The notes: generated from the sequence alone by a model not told the origin. Shown: positions 1 to 10,318, counted from the stretch's first letter. The stretch is DNA of 64,000 bases from Virgisporangium aliadipatigenens (GCF_016863615.1 NZ_BOPF01000003.1:124001-188000), one strand, 5' to 3'. Program-made: numbers and translations.

Positions 1-155
1 GGGTGATCTCCGCCGAGGAGCTGCTCGAACGCGTCTGGGACGAGGCGGCCGACCCGTTCACCACGACGGTGAAGGCGACCATCAACCGGCTGCGGGCCAA
101 ACTCGGCGACCCGCCGCTGATCGAGACCGTGGCCCGCGCCGGCTACCGGATCTGA
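1..155 (+). CDS. OmpR/PhoB-type response regulator, C-terminal fragment
   Basis: The window opens inside this gene; about 50 codons in the frame starting at base 3 are visible, ending with TGA at 153-155. The residues form the end of a winged-helix DNA-binding domain: a recognition-helix segment (TTVKATINRLRAKLGD) and the wing motif TVARAGYRI, which closes most OmpR/PhoB regulators. It is the DNA-binding output partner of the sensor kinase that starts one base after its stop codon, so the two are almost certainly translationally coupled. The receiver domain lies outside the window. Confidence 0.9.
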   Translation, partial: VISAEELLERVWDEAADPFTTTVKATINRLRAKLGDPPLIETVARAGYRI

Positions 156-156
156 C

Positions 157-1296
157 ATGGCCCCGGCGTCCCATCGGCTGCGGCTTCGCCTCACCCTGCT
201 CTACGGCGCGATGGCGGTCCTCTCCGGCGCGATCCTGCTCGCTGTCGTCGTCGTGCTGGCCCGCGATCTCCCGCCGTCCGACGTTCCCGCACCGCCGGAC
301 GCCGGCCCGCCGACCGGTGCGGCGGTCCGACCGCTGGCCCGGTATCTCGACTTCAGGACCGACGTGCTGCGGGTGTGCGGCACCGCGCTGGCGATCATGG
401 CCCCGGTGTCGTTGGCTCTGGGGTGGATGTTCGCCGGGCGGATGCTACGGCCGGTGCGGGAGATGACCGTCGGCCTGCGCCGGATCTCCGGTTCCAACGT
501 CCACGAACGCCTCGCCGTGACCGGTCCCCGCGACGAGTTCAAGGAGCTCGCCGACACGATCGACGGGTTGCTCGCCCGCCTGGAGTCCGCGCTCGACGGG
601 CAGAAGCGCTTCGTCGCCAACGCCGCCCACGAACTGCGCACGCCGCTGACCGTCGAACACGCGCTGATCGAGGAACCGCTGATCGACCCGGACGCCACCG
701 TCGAGGAGTACCGGGCCAACTTCGCGCGCCTGCTCGCGGCCAACCAGCAGCGCGGCCGCCTGCTGGAATCCCTGCTCACGTTGGCCGGCAGCGAACACCT
801 CGCGCTCGGTGCCGACCGCTTCGCGCGGGGCGCCGACGGCGATCGCGTGGACCTCGCCGAACTCGCGCACCAGGCGATCCGCGACCGGAACGCGCACCTC
901 GACGCCCGGGGGCTGCGGGTGCGGGACGCGGTCCGGCCCGCGTGGATCCGCGGCGATGCCACGCTCATCGCGCGCCTCGTCGCCAACCTCTGCGACAACG
1001 CGATCCACTACAACGTCCCGGACGGCACGATCGACGTCGCGACCCGCGCCGATCGCGGACGGGTGGTGCTGGCCGTCGCCAACACCGGGCCCGTCGTCCC
1101 GCCGGAGCAGGTAAAGCGTCTGTTCGAACCTTTCCAGCGGCTGCACCGGGTCGCCGACGACGACCGGCACGGGTTGGGCCTGTCGATCGTGCGCGCCATC
1201 GCGGAGGCGCACGCCGCCGAGGTGCACGCGCATGCACCCGCGGAGGGCGGCCTGGTCATCGAGATCGCCTTCCCGGCCGACGGGCCGTCCGGCTGA
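157..1296 (+). CDS. Two-component sensor histidine kinase
   Basis: Membrane sensor kinase of 379 residues, cognate to the response regulator that ends one base upstream. Two transmembrane helices (about 11-36 and 71-95) enclose a very short extracytoplasmic loop of some 35 residues rich in Pro, too small for a folded sensor domain. A HAMP linker (about 94-147) leads to the dimerisation/phosphoacceptor helix with His158 in the H-box AHELRTPL, then the ATPase domain with N-box NLCDNAIHYN (277-286), a VANTGP box and the G2 box GLGLSIV. All catalytic elements are present. The short loop suggests sensing within or near the membrane. The signal and regulon cannot be read from the sequence. Confidence 0.95.
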   Translation: MAPASHRLRLRLTLLYGAMAVLSGAILLAVVVVLARDLPPSDVPAPPDAGPPTGAAVRPLARYLDFRTDVLRVCGTALAIMAPVSLALGWMFAGRMLRPVREMTVGLRRISGSNVHERLAVTGPRDEFKELADTIDGLLARLESALDGQKRFVANAAHELRTPLTVEHALIEEPLIDPDATVEEYRANFARLLAANQQRGRLLESLLTLAGSEHLALGADRFARGADGDRVDLAELAHQAIRDRNAHLDARGLRVRDAVRPAWIRGDATLIARLVANLCDNAIHYNVPDGTIDVATRADRGRVVLAVANTGPVVPPEQVKRLFEPFQRLHRVADDDRHGLGLSIVRAIAEAHAAEVHAHAPAEGGLVIEIAFPADGPSG

Positions 1297-1513
1297 ACTG
1301 CGCCGCGCCCGGCCGTCCGCCGGACCGGGATTACACACTTGAAGCAGATTGATTCATGTCGGTCGGGTCGGCTGTCGGCGGCAGTGTTCGATTGCTCGAC
1401 GACATCGGGCGCGGTTCAGGGCATGGCCCGGCAAAGTCAGCAGGGTGATGACGAGTGAAACCAGCGGCGATGTTGGCGGCTCTGGCCAGTCGTAGGGCTC
1501 CGATGGCGGCGTT

Positions 1514-1623
1514 TACGCGCGTGGGATGACTACCCGCGACATCCGCGATCACCTGGCTGAGACCTACGGCACCGAGATCAGCCACGAGACGGTCGCCAAC
1601 GTCACCGACGTCGTCGCCGAAAT
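1514..1623 (+). mobile_element. IS256 (Mutator)-type transposase fragment
   Basis: About 37 codons match the start of the Transposase_mut core of IS256-family transposases: the signature YARGMTTRDI followed by a DHLAETYGTEIS-like segment and NVTDVVAE. The catalytic DDE residues are absent, there is no intact ORF, and homology stops abruptly near 1623, where kinase-like sequence begins after a short AT-richer junction. This is a dead relic. It explains why a kinase fragment without its own start follows. Confidence 0.7.
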
Positions 1624-1655
1624 TAGAAACCGCTACGCCCTCACACACAGAAAAC

Positions 1656-2571
<916 letters not shown>

Positions 2572-2609
2572 CCCGTTCTGGATTCGTGTTGCGGGACGGC
2601 CGCCACGGA

Positions 2610-2646
2610 TTTGCCCTAGTATGATCATAATTCGCGTTTTGCCCTA
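2610..2646 (+). promoter_or_regulatory. Possible promoter with direct repeats upstream of the hybrid kinase
   Basis: A -10-like TATGAT at 2620-2625 lies in a locally AT-rich stretch and is flanked by two copies of TTTGCCCTA (2610-2618 and 2638-2646), 28 bases apart. No convincing -35 element is visible. The repeats could be a regulator site for the kinase gene starting at 2684. This is inference from position only. Confidence 0.3.
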
Positions 2647-2683
2647 AAGCCGGGCGTGCCTGCCGGGCGGGACCGAGGTTTCT

Positions 2684-5600
2684 ATGGTGCTGATCCTGGT
2701 CACGTCGCTGTTCATGGCGATCCTGCTGTGGGTCACCTGGCGGTATCTGCTCCGGCGGGATCCGCTGCTGCGTGACGTGATGTGGATGTTCGCCTCGGTG
2801 GCGATGCTGTTCGTCGTCGGTCTGGTCCGGTTGCTCATGGGCGTGCCGCCGCGCCTGCTGATGGCGGTGGCGATCGGATTGTTGCTGGCCAAGCCGTTGT
2901 TCACGTTGCAGCTGGTGAGCCGGCTGCGTCCGTTGCGCTCGTGGTGGTGGCCGGTGGCGTTGAGCGCGTGGGCGTTGAGCGCGTTTCCGGTGTTGGCCAC
3001 GGCGGCGCGGCCGGTGCCGCAGCTGGTCGTTTGGCCGGCGGTGGTCGTGTTCTTCGGCTTGGAAGGCGTCGCGGCGTGGCTGCTGGGCGCTGAGGCGCGC
3101 CGGCACGGCGGCGCTGCCCGGCTGCGGTTGTGGTGTGCCGCAGCGGGGACCGGTGTGTTCGGCGCCGCCTTGCTGATCGCGGCCACCAACCAGACGTTGC
3201 AAGCGCGGCTGCTCGCCGTGGGCTCGGGGGTGTTGTATCTGCTGGCGTTCGTGCCGCCGCGTTGGCTGCGGCGCAGCTGGGCGCAGAAGGCGACGTCCGC
3301 GGTGCTGGGCCGGCTGGTCGACACCCCGGTGGACGAGCCCGCGCCCCGCACGTGGCAGCACTTCTGCGACAGCGCCGCTGCGGTGCTCGGCGCGGACGCT
3401 GTGGTGGTCGTGATGCGAGATCATGCCGGCACGCTCCGGGTGACGGCCCAGGCCGGCCTGCCGGCTGGCGAATTCGGGTGCGCCGGCTCGGACTGCGATG
3501 AATTGCTGGCCGCTGAGGGCACGATCGATGCCTTGGCCGGGTGGACCCATCCGCCGGCGGCGGTGGTGATGTTCGCTCAGGCCAGCTCCACCCGGTACGT
3601 GACCGTGGCGCCGGTGACCGTCCCCGAGGGTTCGGGAGCGCTGCTCATGCTCAACCGCTACCGCAGCCTGTTCGCCGAGGACGATCTCGCGGCGTTCACC
3701 GCGCTCGCCCGCCGCGCTGCGGCGCTGGCAGACCGGGCGCGCACTTTGGCCGAACGGCAGAGCCTGGCGGTGATCGTGGAGTCGTCCCACGACGCGATCA
3801 TCGGCAAGACCCTCGACGGTGTGATCACCAGCTGGAACAGCGGCGCCGAGGCCCTCTACGGCTACCGGCGCGAGGAGGTGCTCGGCCGGCACGCGTCCTT
3901 ACTGTTCCCCTCCGGGCTGGAACAGACCGAGCAGGAGTTGATGGCGCGCCTGGCCGCCGGCGAGCGGATCGACCAGAACCGGGTCAAGCGGCGCCGCAAG
4001 GACGGTGCCACGATTACGGTGTCGCTGACGGTGTCCCCGATCACCGACGCCGACGGCCGGATCACCGGCGTAGCGTCGATCTCCCGCGACATGACCGAAC
4101 GCCAGCGGGCCGAGGCGATGTTCGAAGGTCTGTTGGAAGCCGCACCGGACGCGATCATCGGCGTCACCACGGACGGCACCATCACTTTGATCAACGCCCA
4201 GGCCGAACGGCTGTTCGGCTATCCGCGCGAGGAACTGGTCGGGCAGTCGGTCGACGTCCTCGTCCCCGAACGGCTGCGTTCCGGCCACGTGCACCACCGC
4301 GACGGCTACTTCGCCCACCCGCGGACCCGGCCCATGGGCGCCGGCGCGGCGCTGGCCGCGGTGCGTAAGGACGGCACCGAGTTCCCCGCCGAAATCAGTC
4401 TCTCCTCGGTCAACACCGACCGAGGAATGATCGTGACCACCGCGATCCGCGACGTCACCGACCGTCTCATCGCCCAGGCCGAACGCGAACGCCTCATCGC
4501 CCAGGCCGAACGCGACGCCGGTGAACGCCGTCTGCAACACACCCGCCGGCTGGAAAGCCTCGGTCAACTCGCCGGCGGCGTCGCGCACGACTTCAACAAC
4601 ATCCTCGCCGTGATCAGCAACTACGCCGAGATGATCGCCGAAACGCTCGAGTCGCCCAACCCGGATCCCCGCGATCTGGCCGATGCCCGCACGGATCTCG
4701 GCCAGATCAGCCGGGCCGCGGAACGCGCCGCCCGGCTGACCAAACAGCTGCTCGCCTTCGGCCGCCGCGACATCACCCAAGCCGAGGTCCTCAACCTCAA
4801 CCACGTCATCGGCGACATCGAACCGATGCTGCGCCGCAGCATCGGCGAACACATCCACCTGATCACCAACCTGGACCGACAGCTGTGGCCGGTGCACGCC
4901 GACGCTGGGCAGATCGAGCAGATCCTGGTCAACCTCGCCGTCAACGCCCGCGACGCGATGCCCGGCGGCGGCACCCTGTCCATCGACACCACCAACGTCG
5001 AGGTCGGCGACGACGACATCACCGACTCACGTCTGCAAGCAGGCCGCCACGTACGGGTACGGGTCAGCGACACCGGCACCGGCATGCCCCCCGAGGTCAT
5101 CGAACGCGCCTTCGAACCGTTCTACACCACCAAACCCAAAGGCTCCGGCACCGGCCTCGGACTGGCCACCGTCTACGGCATCGCCACCGCCGCCGGCGGC
5201 GACGTCCACCTGTACTCCGAAAACGGCATCGGCACCACCGTGACCGTCATCCTGCCCGCCATCGACGCACCCCAGCACGACACCACCACCGACATCGTCG
5301 TGAACGCCGAACCCGTCACCGGCGCGAGACCGCACGAAACCATTCTGATGGTCGAAGACGAAGACGACCTGCGCGTGATCACCGACCGGATCCTGACCCG
5401 CGCCGGCTACCACGTCCTCACCGCCAGCGGCGGAGAACAGGCCATCCGCCTCGCCCAGACCCACCCGGGTCCGATCCACCTGCTCCTCACCGACGTGATC
5501 ATGCCGAAGATGACCGGCAACGAAGTCGCCGCCCGCATCCAAGCGATCCGCCCCGAGATCCCCGTGCTGTACATGTCCGGCTACGCCGAACCCGTCCTCA

Positions 5601-5758
5601 CCGAGAACGGCACCCTGCCCGACGGCGTCACCATCGTCGAGAAGCCCTTCACCAGCCGAGAACTACTCACCCGCGTCCGCGCCTTCGTACAGCAACCAGC
5701 AGCGGCCATGCACACCACCGCCCCGTCGATGCCGAAACAGAACCACCTCACCGGGTGA
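2684..5758 (+). CDS. Membrane hybrid sensor kinase (7TM-like, GAF, PAS-PAS, HisKA, HATPase, REC)
   Basis: Intact 1024-residue hybrid kinase. Residues 1-195 form several membrane helices; a GAF-like domain spans about 222-350; two PAS domains follow (about 360-475 and 476-595, the first with WNSGAEALYGY). The phosphoacceptor is His635 in GGVAHDFNNILAV, the variant H-box typical of PAS-linked kinases. The ATPase domain has N-box NLAVNARDAMP, SDTGTGM and GTGLGLATV. A C-terminal receiver (about 885-1003) has the acidic pair EDED, phospho-Asp937 in LLTDVIMPKM and Lys987 in VEKPF. The linker before HisKA contains a duplicated LIAQAER. The ATG at 2684 is adopted; no strong ribosome site decides it. 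No response regulator is adjacent, so output is probably through a distant partner or its own receiver. It is flanked by pseudogenes on both sides. Confidence 0.9.
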   Translation: MVLILVTSLFMAILLWVTWRYLLRRDPLLRDVMWMFASVAMLFVVGLVRLLMGVPPRLLMAVAIGLLLAKPLFTLQLVSRLRPLRSWWWPVALSAWALSAFPVLATAARPVPQLVVWPAVVVFFGLEGVAAWLLGAEARRHGGAARLRLWCAAAGTGVFGAALLIAATNQTLQARLLAVGSGVLYLLAFVPPRWLRRSWAQKATSAVLGRLVDTPVDEPAPRTWQHFCDSAAAVLGADAVVVVMRDHAGTLRVTAQAGLPAGEFGCAGSDCDELLAAEGTIDALAGWTHPPAAVVMFAQASSTRYVTVAPVTVPEGSGALLMLNRYRSLFAEDDLAAFTALARRAAALADRARTLAERQSLAVIVESSHDAIIGKTLDGVITSWNSGAEALYGYRREEVLGRHASLLFPSGLEQTEQELMARLAAGERIDQNRVKRRRKDGATITVSLTVSPITDADGRITGVASISRDMTERQRAEAMFEGLLEAAPDAIIGVTTDGTITLINAQAERLFGYPREELVGQSVDVLVPERLRSGHVHHRDGYFAHPRTRPMGAGAALAAVRKDGTEFPAEISLSSVNTDRGMIVTTAIRDVTDRLIAQAERERLIAQAERDAGERRLQHTRRLESLGQLAGGVAHDFNNILAVISNYAEMIAETLESPNPDPRDLADARTDLGQISRAAERAARLTKQLLAFGRRDITQAEVLNLNHVIGDIEPMLRRSIGEHIHLITNLDRQLWPVHADAGQIEQILVNLAVNARDAMPGGGTLSIDTTNVEVGDDDITDSRLQAGRHVRVRVSDTGTGMPPEVIERAFEPFYTTKPKGSGTGLGLATVYGIATAAGGDVHLYSENGIGTTVTVILPAIDAPQHDTTTDIVVNAEPVTGARPHETILMVEDEDDLRVITDRILTRAGYHVLTASGGEQAIRLAQTHPGPIHLLLTDVIMPKMTGNEVAARIQAIRPEIPVLYMSGYAEPVLTENGTLPDGVTIVEKPFTSRELLTRVRAFVQQPAAAMHTTAPSMPKQNHLTG

Positions 5759-5924
5759 CTCCTCAGCACGTCCTCGTGGACACCGCCGACGAACCGAGCC
5801 GACCCCGGACGGGCTGCTGTCGTCGCTCCCAGGCTGCGACACACACGTGGAACCTGCGCCGCTCGCGACCGATCTTCTCCAGCCGAGCGGTGACGATGGA
5901 CCGCTCTCGCCCTTCGCCCACCGG

Positions 5925-6080
5925 CCATCGCGAAGGACCAAGTTGCGAAGCATGGGCTTCGCCAATGATGTGGGGCCGCCGTCCTGCCAGGGCACGATGT
6001 GGTGTGCCCTGGCCACCTGGCGGGCCGGGTGCAGCCGGGGAAGGCGCATCCGCCGTCGCGCAGATCACGGCATGACCGAG
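5925..6080 (-). pseudogene. DUF222/HNH (13E12-type) endonuclease relic
   Basis: On the minus strand, segments of the C-terminal HNH module of the actinobacterial 13E12/DUF222 family can be read in more than one frame: RDLRDGGCAFPGCTRPARW in one, then HHIVPWQDGGPTSL and RNLVLRDGRW in another. A frameshift lies between the Trp and the first His of the HH motif. The third catalytic His region is degraded and no start or N-terminal domain remains. The rest of 5759-6217 shows no other gene. This relic, with the IS256 and kinase fragments upstream, marks the segment as a decaying insertion zone. Confidence 0.65.
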
Positions 6081-6217
6081 GATGCCGGTGACGAGCCGCT
6101 CGGCGCGATCCGGTGCGGAGCCGGCACGCCGGCGCGCGGCCGGCGTTCGACTAGGGACCGGCCCAGTGCGGACGCTTCGCCGGCTCCGGGGTGGCCGTGA
6201 TCTCCTAGATTGTCCGC

Positions 6218-9001
6218 ATGGATCACGGATGGTTCGAGGACCCGGCTGTCGCACCGCACCGCGTCCTGCGCGGCCCGTACGAGGGCATGTGGGACGCCAC
6301 GCTCGTGACCGTCGAGGGGCGGCCGGTGTTGGCGTTCCCGCGGGCGGGGGCCCATGCGCGCGCCCCGGTCGCGGCCGTCGACCTGGAGACCGGTGCGCCG
6401 CTGGCCGAGCGCTCGGGGCTGGATCACCGTTCGCTGGCGGCGATGGCGCTCGGTGGTGGTCGGCTGCTCGCCACGAGCACACCCTCGCACGTGCTCACCG
6501 TGCGCGACGCGCTGACCGGCGTGGTCGTCGGGCCACAGGTGCGGCTCCAGGGGTACACGCCGATCCTCGCACTGACCACTGTGGACGGTCGGGCGGCCGT
6601 CGCGTCGACCGGGGACGGGTTGGTGCTGCGCGACGTTCTCACCGGTGGGGAGATCGTCCGGCACCGGCACGTCAACGGCGGCCGGCACTTCGCCATGTTG
6701 CGGGGGCGGCTGGTCGTCCTGGCGAGCGCGCCGGAGCGGGGGCTGCGCTTCGTCGACGTGCTGAGCGGCGAGCCGATCGGTGCGGCGTTCCACGCGCATC
6801 CGCACGATCCGCGGCCGGTCCGGTCGGTCGAGTACGAGGGGCGGCTGCTCGTCGCCAGCCGGGACCACGCCTTCGGGGAGGAACCCGTCCACCTGTGGGA
6901 CGCCGAGACGGGCGCCGCGGTGTTCACCGCACCGCCGCCGCAGAAGCTGGAGGACTTCGCGCTCGCACTGGTCGACGGGCGGCCGCTGGTGCTGATCGGC
7001 CACCGTTCCGGGGCGACGCTGTGGGATCCGGTCGCCGGGCGGGAGGTGTCGACGGGGCTCTTCGACGGGTTCGACGAGGATGCCGAGAAGGTGGCGCTCG
7101 GCGCGCTCGACGACGGGTTCTTCGCCGTGCTGGCCGCGGCGCGCGGGAGCGGGCGGCCGGTCAACCTGTTCGTGTCCACATCGGACGGTCAGCGGCGGAT
7201 CCCGTTGACGGAACACCGGGTGAACGACGTCGTGACGGGACTGGTCGACGGGCGGCCGACCGTCGCGGTCAGCGGCGAGAAGTGCGTGCTGCGGCTGTTC
7301 GACGCCGCGACGGGTCGGGAGGTCGTCGCGCCCGTCTACGGGGGGCCGTTGCGGGACCAGCACATCGTGGGCGTCGGCGGCGAGGTCGTCCTTCCCGGGG
7401 AGCCGCCGCGGGTGTGGGACGTGGCTCTGGGCGTTCCCACGAGAAGGCTGGAGGGGGTCGGGGAGTGGGCCCGGATCGCGGCGGGTGCGGTCGACGGACG
7501 TCCGACCCTGGTCGTCGTCGTGCCCGGCAAGCTGTCCGTCGGCGATCTCGAGATCCCGGTCGAACGTCATGACCACGAGGCCGGCGCCACCTTCACCGAG
7601 GTGGCCGGCCGGCCCGCGGTCGTGGCCGTCAGCGACGCGGCGATCCGCGCGTGGGACGCCACCACCGGCGCGCCCGTCGGCGTGCGGTACCCGCTCCACA
7701 CGTCGGCGCGGGTGCTGCGGGCCGGGCGGATCGGCGCCCGGCTGGTGGTGCTCGCGGGCGGCGGCGACGGCAGCGTCCACGTCGTCGACCCCGCGACCGG
7801 CACCGCTGTCGTGCCCCCGATGCGTGGCCACCACGAGCACGTGGAGGCCCTGGCGTTCGATGAGGTCGACGGCCGGCCGCTCGTCGTGTCGGGCGGCCGC
7901 GACCACACCGTGCGGGTGTGGGACGCCGCCACCGGGGAGCCAGTCGGCCGCCCCTGGAACGGCCACGGCCACCGCATCAGCTCCGTCCACATCGCCCGGT
8001 GGCAGGATCGCCCCGTCGTGGTCTCGACGGCCTGGGAGGGCGCACCCCGCCTGTGGCACCTGGACGCCACGACGCTCCACAGTGGACACACCGCCTCGGT
8101 GAACGCCGTCGCCGCCGGCCGTGGGGCCTTCGCCTCCGGCTCCGACGACCGCACCGTGCGCCTCTGGGACGCGCGCACCGGCGCACCGCTCGGCGACCCG
8201 CTCACCGGCCACGAGGAACCCGTCACGGCCGTGACGTTCGCCGGCGACATCCTCGTCAGCGGCGACGCCGGCGGCCTGGTGCTGCGCTGGGACGGCACGC
8301 GGCCAGAGCCCCTCGGCCGCCTCGGCGGCCGCATCGTCGGCCTCGCCGCGCAGGGAACGGCGATCGCCGCCGCGAGCGTCGACGGCACACTGCGCCTGTG
8401 GGACGCGGCGACCGGCGAACGCGTCGCCGACCTGCCGGTCCAGGGCGAGCTTCAGCGGTGCGACCTGGGCACCCTCGACGGGCGGCTGGTGGCGATGTCC
8501 GTCGAGGCCGACCGCGACGCCTGGCCGACCACGACCGTCACGCTGTGGGACGTCGCCGCCGGCAAGCCGCTGCACGCGCCGGTGCGGGTGCCGGAGGAGT
8601 CCGACGGGTTCGGGGCGCTGGGGGTGGTCGACGGCAAGCTGCTGCTGGCGCAGGGGATCGACGCCGAGGCCGACGAGGACGAGGGCTTCTTCCCCGAGGA
8701 GGCGGCCCGCGTGCAGGTGATCGACGTGGCCTCGCGATCCTTCCTCGGGCTGATGGACCACGGCGGCGCGTTCAACCACGCGGCGGCGTTCGCCGGGGAG
8801 GTGGTGCTGGTCGGGGCGGACCGGAGCGTCTTCGTCATGGACCCGCACACGGGTGACGAGGTCGGGGCGGCGTACGGAGCGCACGCGGCCGACGTGACCT
8901 GCGTCGCCGCGACCGACGTGGACGGCCGGACGGTCGTCGCGTCCGGGGATCTCGGCAACGGCGTCCACATCTGGGATCTCGCGACCCGCACGAGGGTGTG
9001 A
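6218..9001 (+). CDS. Cytoplasmic WD40-repeat beta-propeller protein
   Basis: Protein of 927 residues made almost entirely of WD40-like blades. Repeats are marked by VRLWDA or VRVWDAATG-type ends (for example near 7910, 8155 and 8395) and by a recurring GRPLVVSGG-like strand. Blades in the first half are diverged, the last third being closest to consensus (DHTVRVWDAATGEPV, DRTVRLWDARTGAPL). No signal peptide, kinase, helix-turn-helix or NTPase domain is attached, unlike many actinobacterial WD40 proteins, so it is likely a scaffold or sensor that binds other proteins. The ATG at 6218 is taken as the start. The stop codon falls inside the first copy of an 80-base duplicated element. Confidence 0.88.
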   Translation: MDHGWFEDPAVAPHRVLRGPYEGMWDATLVTVEGRPVLAFPRAGAHARAPVAAVDLETGAPLAERSGLDHRSLAAMALGGGRLLATSTPSHVLTVRDALTGVVVGPQVRLQGYTPILALTTVDGRAAVASTGDGLVLRDVLTGGEIVRHRHVNGGRHFAMLRGRLVVLASAPERGLRFVDVLSGEPIGAAFHAHPHDPRPVRSVEYEGRLLVASRDHAFGEEPVHLWDAETGAAVFTAPPPQKLEDFALALVDGRPLVLIGHRSGATLWDPVAGREVSTGLFDGFDEDAEKVALGALDDGFFAVLAAARGSGRPVNLFVSTSDGQRRIPLTEHRVNDVVTGLVDGRPTVAVSGEKCVLRLFDAATGREVVAPVYGGPLRDQHIVGVGGEVVLPGEPPRVWDVALGVPTRRLEGVGEWARIAAGAVDGRPTLVVVVPGKLSVGDLEIPVERHDHEAGATFTEVAGRPAVVAVSDAAIRAWDATTGAPVGVRYPLHTSARVLRAGRIGARLVVLAGGGDGSVHVVDPATGTAVVPPMRGHHEHVEALAFDEVDGRPLVVSGGRDHTVRVWDAATGEPVGRPWNGHGHRISSVHIARWQDRPVVVSTAWEGAPRLWHLDATTLHSGHTASVNAVAAGRGAFASGSDDRTVRLWDARTGAPLGDPLTGHEEPVTAVTFAGDILVSGDAGGLVLRWDGTRPEPLGRLGGRIVGLAAQGTAIAAASVDGTLRLWDAATGERVADLPVQGELQRCDLGTLDGRLVAMSVEADRDAWPTTTVTLWDVAAGKPLHAPVRVPEESDGFGALGVVDGKLLLAQGIDAEADEDEGFFPEEAARVQVIDVASRSFLGLMDHGGAFNHAAAFAGEVVLVGADRSVFVMDPHTGDEVGAAYGAHAADVTCVAATDVDGRTVVASGDLGNGVHIWDLATRTRV

Positions 9002-9166
9002 GCGAGTGCAGGGCACGGCGCCTGGACCGCAGCGCAGCGGAGGGAAGCCGTCGTGGGGCGGAGCCGTGCACTGAGCGGGGGGCAGGGAGCGAGTGCATGG
9101 CACGGCGCCTGGACCGGAGCGCAGCGGAGGGAAGCCGTCGTGGGGCGGAGCCGTGCACTGAGCGGG
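9000..9166 (+). repeat. Tandem duplication of an 80-bp element at the WD40 gene end
   Basis: Two 80-base copies, 9000-9079 and 9087-9166, are separated by seven bases and differ at only two positions (CAGGGC/CATGGC and ACCGCA/ACCGGA). A shortened third echo (CACTGAGCGGGAAG and GCGCTGAG) follows to 9190. Each unit contains facing GTGCA and TGCAC words, so it could fold. The first copy overlaps the last base pair of the WD40 stop codon. The near-identity indicates a recent duplication. Confidence 0.9.
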
Positions 9167-9279
9167 AAGCACTGAGCGGGAAGCGCTGAGGTTGCCGTTC
9201 GTCACTCGATCGTGGCCGCTCGCGGGTGTCCACAACGTTTCAGCACGGTTACTCTGCCCCGTGAACGAAGGGGACGGAG

Positions 9280-9600
9280 ATGGCGAACATCCAGATCACC
9301 CCCGACGGCTCGGACGCCGCGACGGTGACCGTGCGGCTCCACGGGGAGGTGGACGCCGCGGGCGGCAACGAGCTGCGGCTCGCTCTCATCGACGTGATCA
9401 TGCGGCGGCGCCCGCCCCGGGTACTGATCGACGTGTGCGCGGTCACCGCGATCGACCCCTACGTGATCGGGATCCTGCGCGCCGCCCGGGACATCGCGCG
9501 CGACCTGAGCCTGCCGCTGGCGTTCGCGGGGGAGGGGTCGCCGGTCGCCGCGCAGTTGCACCGTGACCTGATGGTCGGCGCGGTTACCCGGCCTTCCTGA
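9280..9600 (+). CDS. STAS-domain protein (anti-sigma factor antagonist-like)
   Basis: A 106-residue single STAS domain: ATVTVRLHGEVDAAGGNEL forms the first strand and helix, PPRVLIDVCAVTAID the central strand, and VIGILRAARDIAR the following helix. Family members act in partner switching with anti-sigma kinases and are controlled by phosphorylation of a Ser or Thr in a D-S-S/T-G loop. Here that loop reads AIDPYVIGIL: the phosphoacceptor is missing, replaced by Pro-Tyr. A strong ribosome site (GGGGACGGAG) precedes the ATG. The gene is alone, with no kinase or sigma factor next to it, and converges on the lipoprotein gene at 9611. A structural or constitutively active role is possible. Confidence 0.85.
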   Translation: MANIQITPDGSDAATVTVRLHGEVDAAGGNELRLALIDVIMRRRPPRVLIDVCAVTAIDPYVIGILRAARDIARDLSLPLAFAGEGSPVAAQLHRDLMVGAVTRPS

Positions 9601-9610
9601 GACCGGCGGC

Positions 9611-10186
9611 TCAGCGCAGGTTCGCGCAGGTGATGCCGGGAGACAGGGTCGCGACCCGCTCGTTCAGGTCGTCGAGCGTCAGGCCCCGCGCGACCTCGGC
9701 CGTCACATGGACGGTCCAGACCAGGACGGCGTTGGCGCACCGCGCGATCACCACGATCGGCCGCTCGGACACGCGCACCAGCAGCGCCGTCCGGTCGGCC
9801 CCGAGCATCGGCGGCTCGCGCCGGATGGCGGGTCCGGGCTCACCGGCAAGGGCCTCGAAGTGGGCGTCGGCGCGCTCGTCCGGGCCGTTGCCGGTGGCGT
9901 CGGCACGCAGGAAGATCACGGCTTCGGCGGACTCGATCAGCACCTGCTGCGGCGACCGGTCCACGTGGGCGCACCACTCGCACCGGTTGACGGCCCGGTC
10001 CTCGTCGACGTCGCTCGACCGCCGAATCCTCGTCTCCTCGATCAGAGCCCAGCACGGTTCGTAGGCGGTCCAGCGCGGGGTCGGTGACGGGGACGGCAGC
10101 GGGCGGGTCACTCCGCGTGGCGCCGCGCAGGCGGCGAGCGCCACGGCCACGAGCGCGAGTATGGCAAGCCCGGACCGCACCTTCAT
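9611..10186 (-). CDS. Predicted lipoprotein of unknown function
   Basis: A 191-residue protein with a lipoprotein signal: basic MKVR start, hydrophobic core and lipobox LAAC with Cys20. After a Pro/Ser-rich linker comes a globular part containing two CxxC-like or paired Cys (CEWCAH and a final CANLR), which could form a disulfide outside the membrane. I do not recognise a family. The ATG at 10186 is chosen because it starts the signal peptide; the reading frame extends farther upstream but without a plausible export signal. It is divergent from the XRE/NB-ARC regulator at 10319 and shares a roughly 130-base intergenic region with it. Confidence 0.75.
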   Translation of the reverse strand: MKVRSGLAILALVAVALAACAAPRGVTRPLPSPSPTPRWTAYEPCWALIEETRIRRSSDVDEDRAVNRCEWCAHVDRSPQQVLIESAEAVIFLRADATGNGPDERADAHFEALAGEPGPAIRREPPMLGADRTALLVRVSERPIVVIARCANAVLVWTVHVTAEVARGLTLDDLNERVATLSPGITCANLR

Positions 10187-10318
10187 GCGGTGAAAGGTAG
10201 TCCTCCGTCGGTAAAAGGTAGGCCTCGGTCGTGTTATCGCGCCGTGATCCATTTGATTGGGATCCGGGCGGTTGTGCGAGGTACCGTCCGCCCGGAACCA
10301 ACACGGGGGATTCGGGTG

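Noticed and set aside
9000-9190. CRISPR-like repeat array
   Set aside because: Only two long copies with a seven-base spacer and no cas genes; a tandem duplication explains it.
6065-9235. 1056-codon minus-strand frame opposite the WD40 gene
   Set aside because: Antisense shadow with His/Arg/Asp-rich low-complexity sequence; the plus-strand WD40 repeats are clear.
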